From Trypanosoma brucei gambiense DAL972 (taxonomy: Eukaryota; Euglenozoa; Kinetoplastea; Trypanosomatida; Trypanosomatidae): a stretch of 64,000 nt of DNA. Numbering within the stretch: the stretch's first letter is position 1; the number at the start of each line of letters is the position of its first letter. Below, piece by piece: positions 60,767-64,000 of this stretch. The notes below the pieces were generated by a model. It had not been told where the DNA came from. It made no database searches and saw nothing but the letters and a program-made list of their open reading frames with translations. The DNA is taken from assembly GCF_000210295.1 (NCBI RefSeq), contig NC_026744.1:248001-312000 (forward strand). Reading direction: 5' to 3'. Both the position numbers and the translations under genes were made by a program.

Positions 60767-63700
60767 ACCTTGTGGAGCAAATGAATAATACTGTTGGTGA
60801 AATTGCCCTGAACTTACTACGTAGCGATCGTGACTACTTGCATTTGGCTCCTGAGGGAGTACCGATTGAAGTGCTTCCACTGGAGGTCGATGCAAAGTTT
60901 TGTGCTTTGGAGGCGGAGCGTGCAATGTTAAAAGGCGAGAACAATCCGAAGAATGCGAGTATGATATTATCTTTGGAAGAGAAATTAAATGAGCGTGCTC
61001 GCCAGCTGGCTCAAGAGCAACTACTGGAAGACCTGAAGGAATTGAGTTCTTTTCAGCATTGTGTTCCTCTCTCACTTTTATCGCCTCATACTGACGTTCA
61101 GTTTGCTGCTGATGTTGCTGAATTTCGACGACTGAAAAAAGAAGGGGAGCAAAACACCCCCGCCATTCAGGGCGTTGTCGGGAGACTTAACGCACGTGCG
61201 AATGAGCTCGCGGAAGAGTATTTGCGTACCGATCGCGCATCGTATCTTAACCCTGAACAACTTGGTGTGCCACTTGACTTGCTATCTTTGGACACAGACT
61301 CCGAGTTCGTGTCACTGGAGGCTGAGAGGCTAAAATTGTTGTTGGACCGAGATGGTTATGTGTCTTATATTAATGTGCTGGAAACTCGTTTGAATGATAG
61401 GGTGCGGGAGCTGTGTCGTCTGAGTCTACTTGATTTTCCCGAATTTTTGTTGGATGTGTCGAACTTTGGGGTTCCTTTGGAGGAACTGTGCCTCTTCGAG
61501 GATGATGGTTATCGGCGTCATATTTGTTCGTGGTACAAGCTTCGTAGGACCCCGGAGGTTGATAACGAACGCAATTCTTGTGAAGCTTGTATTGTTGAAA
61601 TAGTTCGGGAAAAAGCAAAATTGTATACTGAGGAGATACTTCGATCTCTTCCTCTCGTATATCGTGGTATACCGCTACGTGATGCCGATTTGTTTCGGAA
61701 CGATGGTTTTATTAATAGTGTTAAACGTTTTCGGCGCGCCGTTCGTGAAAAGCGGGATGAGAGTGAGATTGTGGAGGCCAAAGATAATATGAAAAATATA
61801 GCATTTGATATAATTGATGGTTTGATTTTAAAGGAACGTGGCGCTCTTGACCAAGAGCCGGAAGGAATATCTATCAATAACGTTCCACTTGATTACGACA
61901 ACGCCTATCTTGAGATGGAAGCAGAACTCCATAGTCTTTTAAAGCAACAGTCCATGTGTGACGCGGCTTCCATATTGCAACTCCGAAAAGCAATGAACGA
62001 CAGGGTACACCATCTTGCCCTTATTGAGCTGGCGAAGATGAGGACTTTCTTGGACCCTGAGATATTCGGCATACCCATTAAAGATCTTCGTCTTGAAGGT
62101 GACGTGGACTTCCGGAACGCGGAAATTAGTCGATATAAAAAATTAAAAAATGAGGCGAATGCTGATGTGAAAGACCTTGAAGTTTTAATGACAGCACGTG
62201 CACTTGAGGTAGCGAGGGCTTTTGTTGCGCGAGAGAGAGCTTTTTTAGAGCCAGAACCACATGGGTTGTTGTTAGAGGAATTGCTTCTAGATACGCATAA
62301 GGTGTTTACGGATTTGGAGAGGGAGCGCCGAGTGCTCCTCAAGGAGCCAGGATTGTGTGAAAACACTGTAAAAATCAAATCACTGCAGGACAAAATGAGA
62401 GCTGTGGTCAACGAGTTGGCGGTAGCGTACGTTGCAGAGTCCCGTAAGTTCCTAGATCCTGCGCCAGAGGGTGTTCCGCTTGAGGAATTGTCTTTAGACT
62501 CGAACGAGCTATTTATTGAATTGGAGAAAAGGCGGTTTGGGCTCCTGCGGGAGGGGAAGGGAGATGAGGGTGATCTTAAAGATGTCGAGAAAAGTATGCA
62601 GGACTGCATTCGTGAGTTGGCTAAGGGGCTTTTGAAGGAAAATCGTGCCTATCTCAACCAAAAGCCATTAGGTATACCACTTGACTATCTACCCCTCAAC
62701 AACGACAAGAAGCTCCGTGAATTAGAGAGGAAACGACGGGAACTTCTGAATACCTACGATAATGATTCTCCCCAAGTGAAGTCTATAGAGGGGATGATTA
62801 TTAAGCGAATTGACAAAATTGCTGCTCGTTACCTTGAAGGAGAGCGCTCCTTTCTGGTTCCTTGTCCACAAACTGTTCCCCTGCGTTACTTGCCTCTTAA
62901 CGCAGACACCAATTTTTGTTCCCTGGAACAGAGGCGGAGGGAGCTGCGCAGGGGAGGAGACACTGCCGAAGATGATGCAATGATAAAGGAACTGGAAATT
63001 CGTATAAATGATCGCGCTCATGAACTGGCTAAAGAGGTACTACACAATGGTCGGCTTTTTCTTCATCCTGAAATACTCGGTGTCGCAGTTTCTGATATTC
63101 CTTTGAGTGATCACGAACCGTTTGTTCAACTTGAAGAAGCTCTGAGAAGAATCAAGGTCGACAACCCAATAAACAGCTTTATGGAGGCTGACCTAAGGGA
63201 GAAATTAAAGCAGTGTGCGAGACAGGTAACTGAAAAGATGCTCGATGAAGAACGGAGTTTCTTGGATCAAAATCCTTTGGGTATTCCACTGAACAGTTTG
63301 ATGCTGAATTATGACCCGAAAATGCAAGAACTCGAGCGAGTGAGAAGGAAGAAACTGCGGGATAAAGTGGACGCTAACGAGGAGGAGAGGGAGATGGTGA
63401 GGCGCGTCAACGAGATGGCGGAGGAGGAATTACGCCGTCAACGCATGTACCTTCCAGCCACACCATTGGGAATCCCATTCCAGTACTTGGGTCTTGACAG
63501 CGATGGGAAATTTGACCAAATGGAAAATTTTCTACGCACATTGAAAAGGGATCCTCTGTCGAAAGAAAAAGCGATTCGTGATCAGGAGAACGCAAATAGG
63601 CAGTACGTATTTAAGACGGCAGCGGAATACAAACGAAGGGAGCGCGCGTATCTTAACCCCGAGCCTAATGGCGTTTCCCTTAAGCGGCTATCCCTAGATA

Positions 63701-64000
63701 CTGATCCCAAGTTTCAGAAGTTAGAACAAATGAGAAGAATGCTGATGCATAGCTCTGATTCAAATGATGCCCAAATTGGTCATTTGGAACATTTGGCTAA
63801 CGAATATGTGCTTCAACTCGCTTTGCAACAGCTCGGGTGGCAAGACGCAGAATTCCATGACAGAAATAGGCACCTCGCAGACGATTGGGTGCGCATTAGC
63901 GAACTATACCCTGAAGGTAAATACGTACCCTTTGAACCCACAAAAGCTAACGGTTGCTCGGTTGTCTCCGCGCCCAACGACGCAAGTTACCTGGCACCTT
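60767..64000 (+). CDS. ClpGM6: gene C, C-terminal region after gap (partial, runs off window)
   Basis: Open from 60769 to the window end in one frame. It encodes 15 diverged repeats of about 68 aa (60769-63831) and then the start of a C-terminal calpain-like module (63832-64000, beginning LGWQDAEFHDRN with W-V-R-I-S-E-L-Y-P-E-G). At the position of the catalytic Cys the module reads NDASYLAP, a Ser, so it is inactive like the third modules of A and B. The module is clearly homologous but well diverged from those of A and B, unlike the N-terminal modules. The first 570 or so bases are almost identical to gene B 25891-26463. It is assigned to gene C because its architecture completes the calpain-calpain-repeats-calpain plan, but the N gap means that a mis-join to another paralogue is possible. 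Confidence 0.75.
60769..63831 (+). repeat. 15 diverged ~68-aa rod repeats after the GM6 array (gene C)
   Basis: Cores counted by eye include APEGVPIEVLPLEVD, EQLGVPLDLLSLDTD, QEPEGISINNVPLDYD, APEGVPLEELSLDSN, KPLGIPLDYLPLNND and EPNGVSLKRLSLDTD. Units 1-3 match gene B units 39-41. Units 4-15 have no near-identical copy in the window. The fourth and fifth (about 61430-61790) are the most degenerate. Confidence 0.88.

Overview
The window is nuclear DNA of an African trypanosome, most likely of the Trypanosoma brucei group (brucei, gambiense or evansi). All genes are on the + strand and intron-less. Each is preceded by a long polypyrimidine tract followed by AG, the layout of a trypanosomatid polycistron processed by spliced-leader trans-splicing. 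The main clue to the species group is a 204-bp (68-codon) tandem repeat that I recognise from memory as the repeat of GM6, a flagellar-attachment-zone antigen and cytoskeletal calpain-like protein (ClpGM6). No tRNA, rRNA, CRISPR or transposon was seen.

Layout. 1-447 is noncoding. 448-2085 encodes a 545-aa hypothetical protein with two SH3b-like stretches. Three very large tandem paralogues of the calpain-like/GM6 family follow. Gene A (2469-12098) is broken by a 100-N gap and a stretch of poor sequence. Gene B (14652-33047) is an intact 6131-aa ORF. Gene C (33984 to beyond 64000) contains one apparent frameshift at 48402-48404 and a second 100-N gap at 60667-60766. Intergenic spaces of 2.55 kb and 0.94 kb separate them and carry TA microsatellites and candidate splice acceptors.

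The paralogues share one architecture: two calpain domain II/III-like modules at the N-terminus, a long rod of helical repeats of about 68 aa, and a third calpain-like module at the C-terminus. In gene B the rod has 64 strongly diverged repeats. In genes A and C a core of near-identical GM6 units is embedded in diverged repeats. Gene C carries 106 complete GM6 units and part of a 107th in 21.7 kb before the gap, implying a protein of nearly 10,000 aa or more if the frameshift is an artefact. The catalytic His is replaced by Gln in both N-terminal modules, and the C-terminal modules also lack Cys, so these look like structural pseudo-proteases. Related GM6 proteins are known to act in the microtubule cytoskeleton and flagellum attachment.

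The most interesting signals are evolutionary. Gene C is a mosaic of gene A-like and gene B-like blocks. The calpain modules of the paralogues are near-identical except for short, sharply bounded variable cassettes. The GM6 array varies at only four recurrent amino-acid sites, whose combinations are shuffled and include recombinant haplotypes. The gene B rod contains an alternating two-unit (A-B) higher-order repeat.
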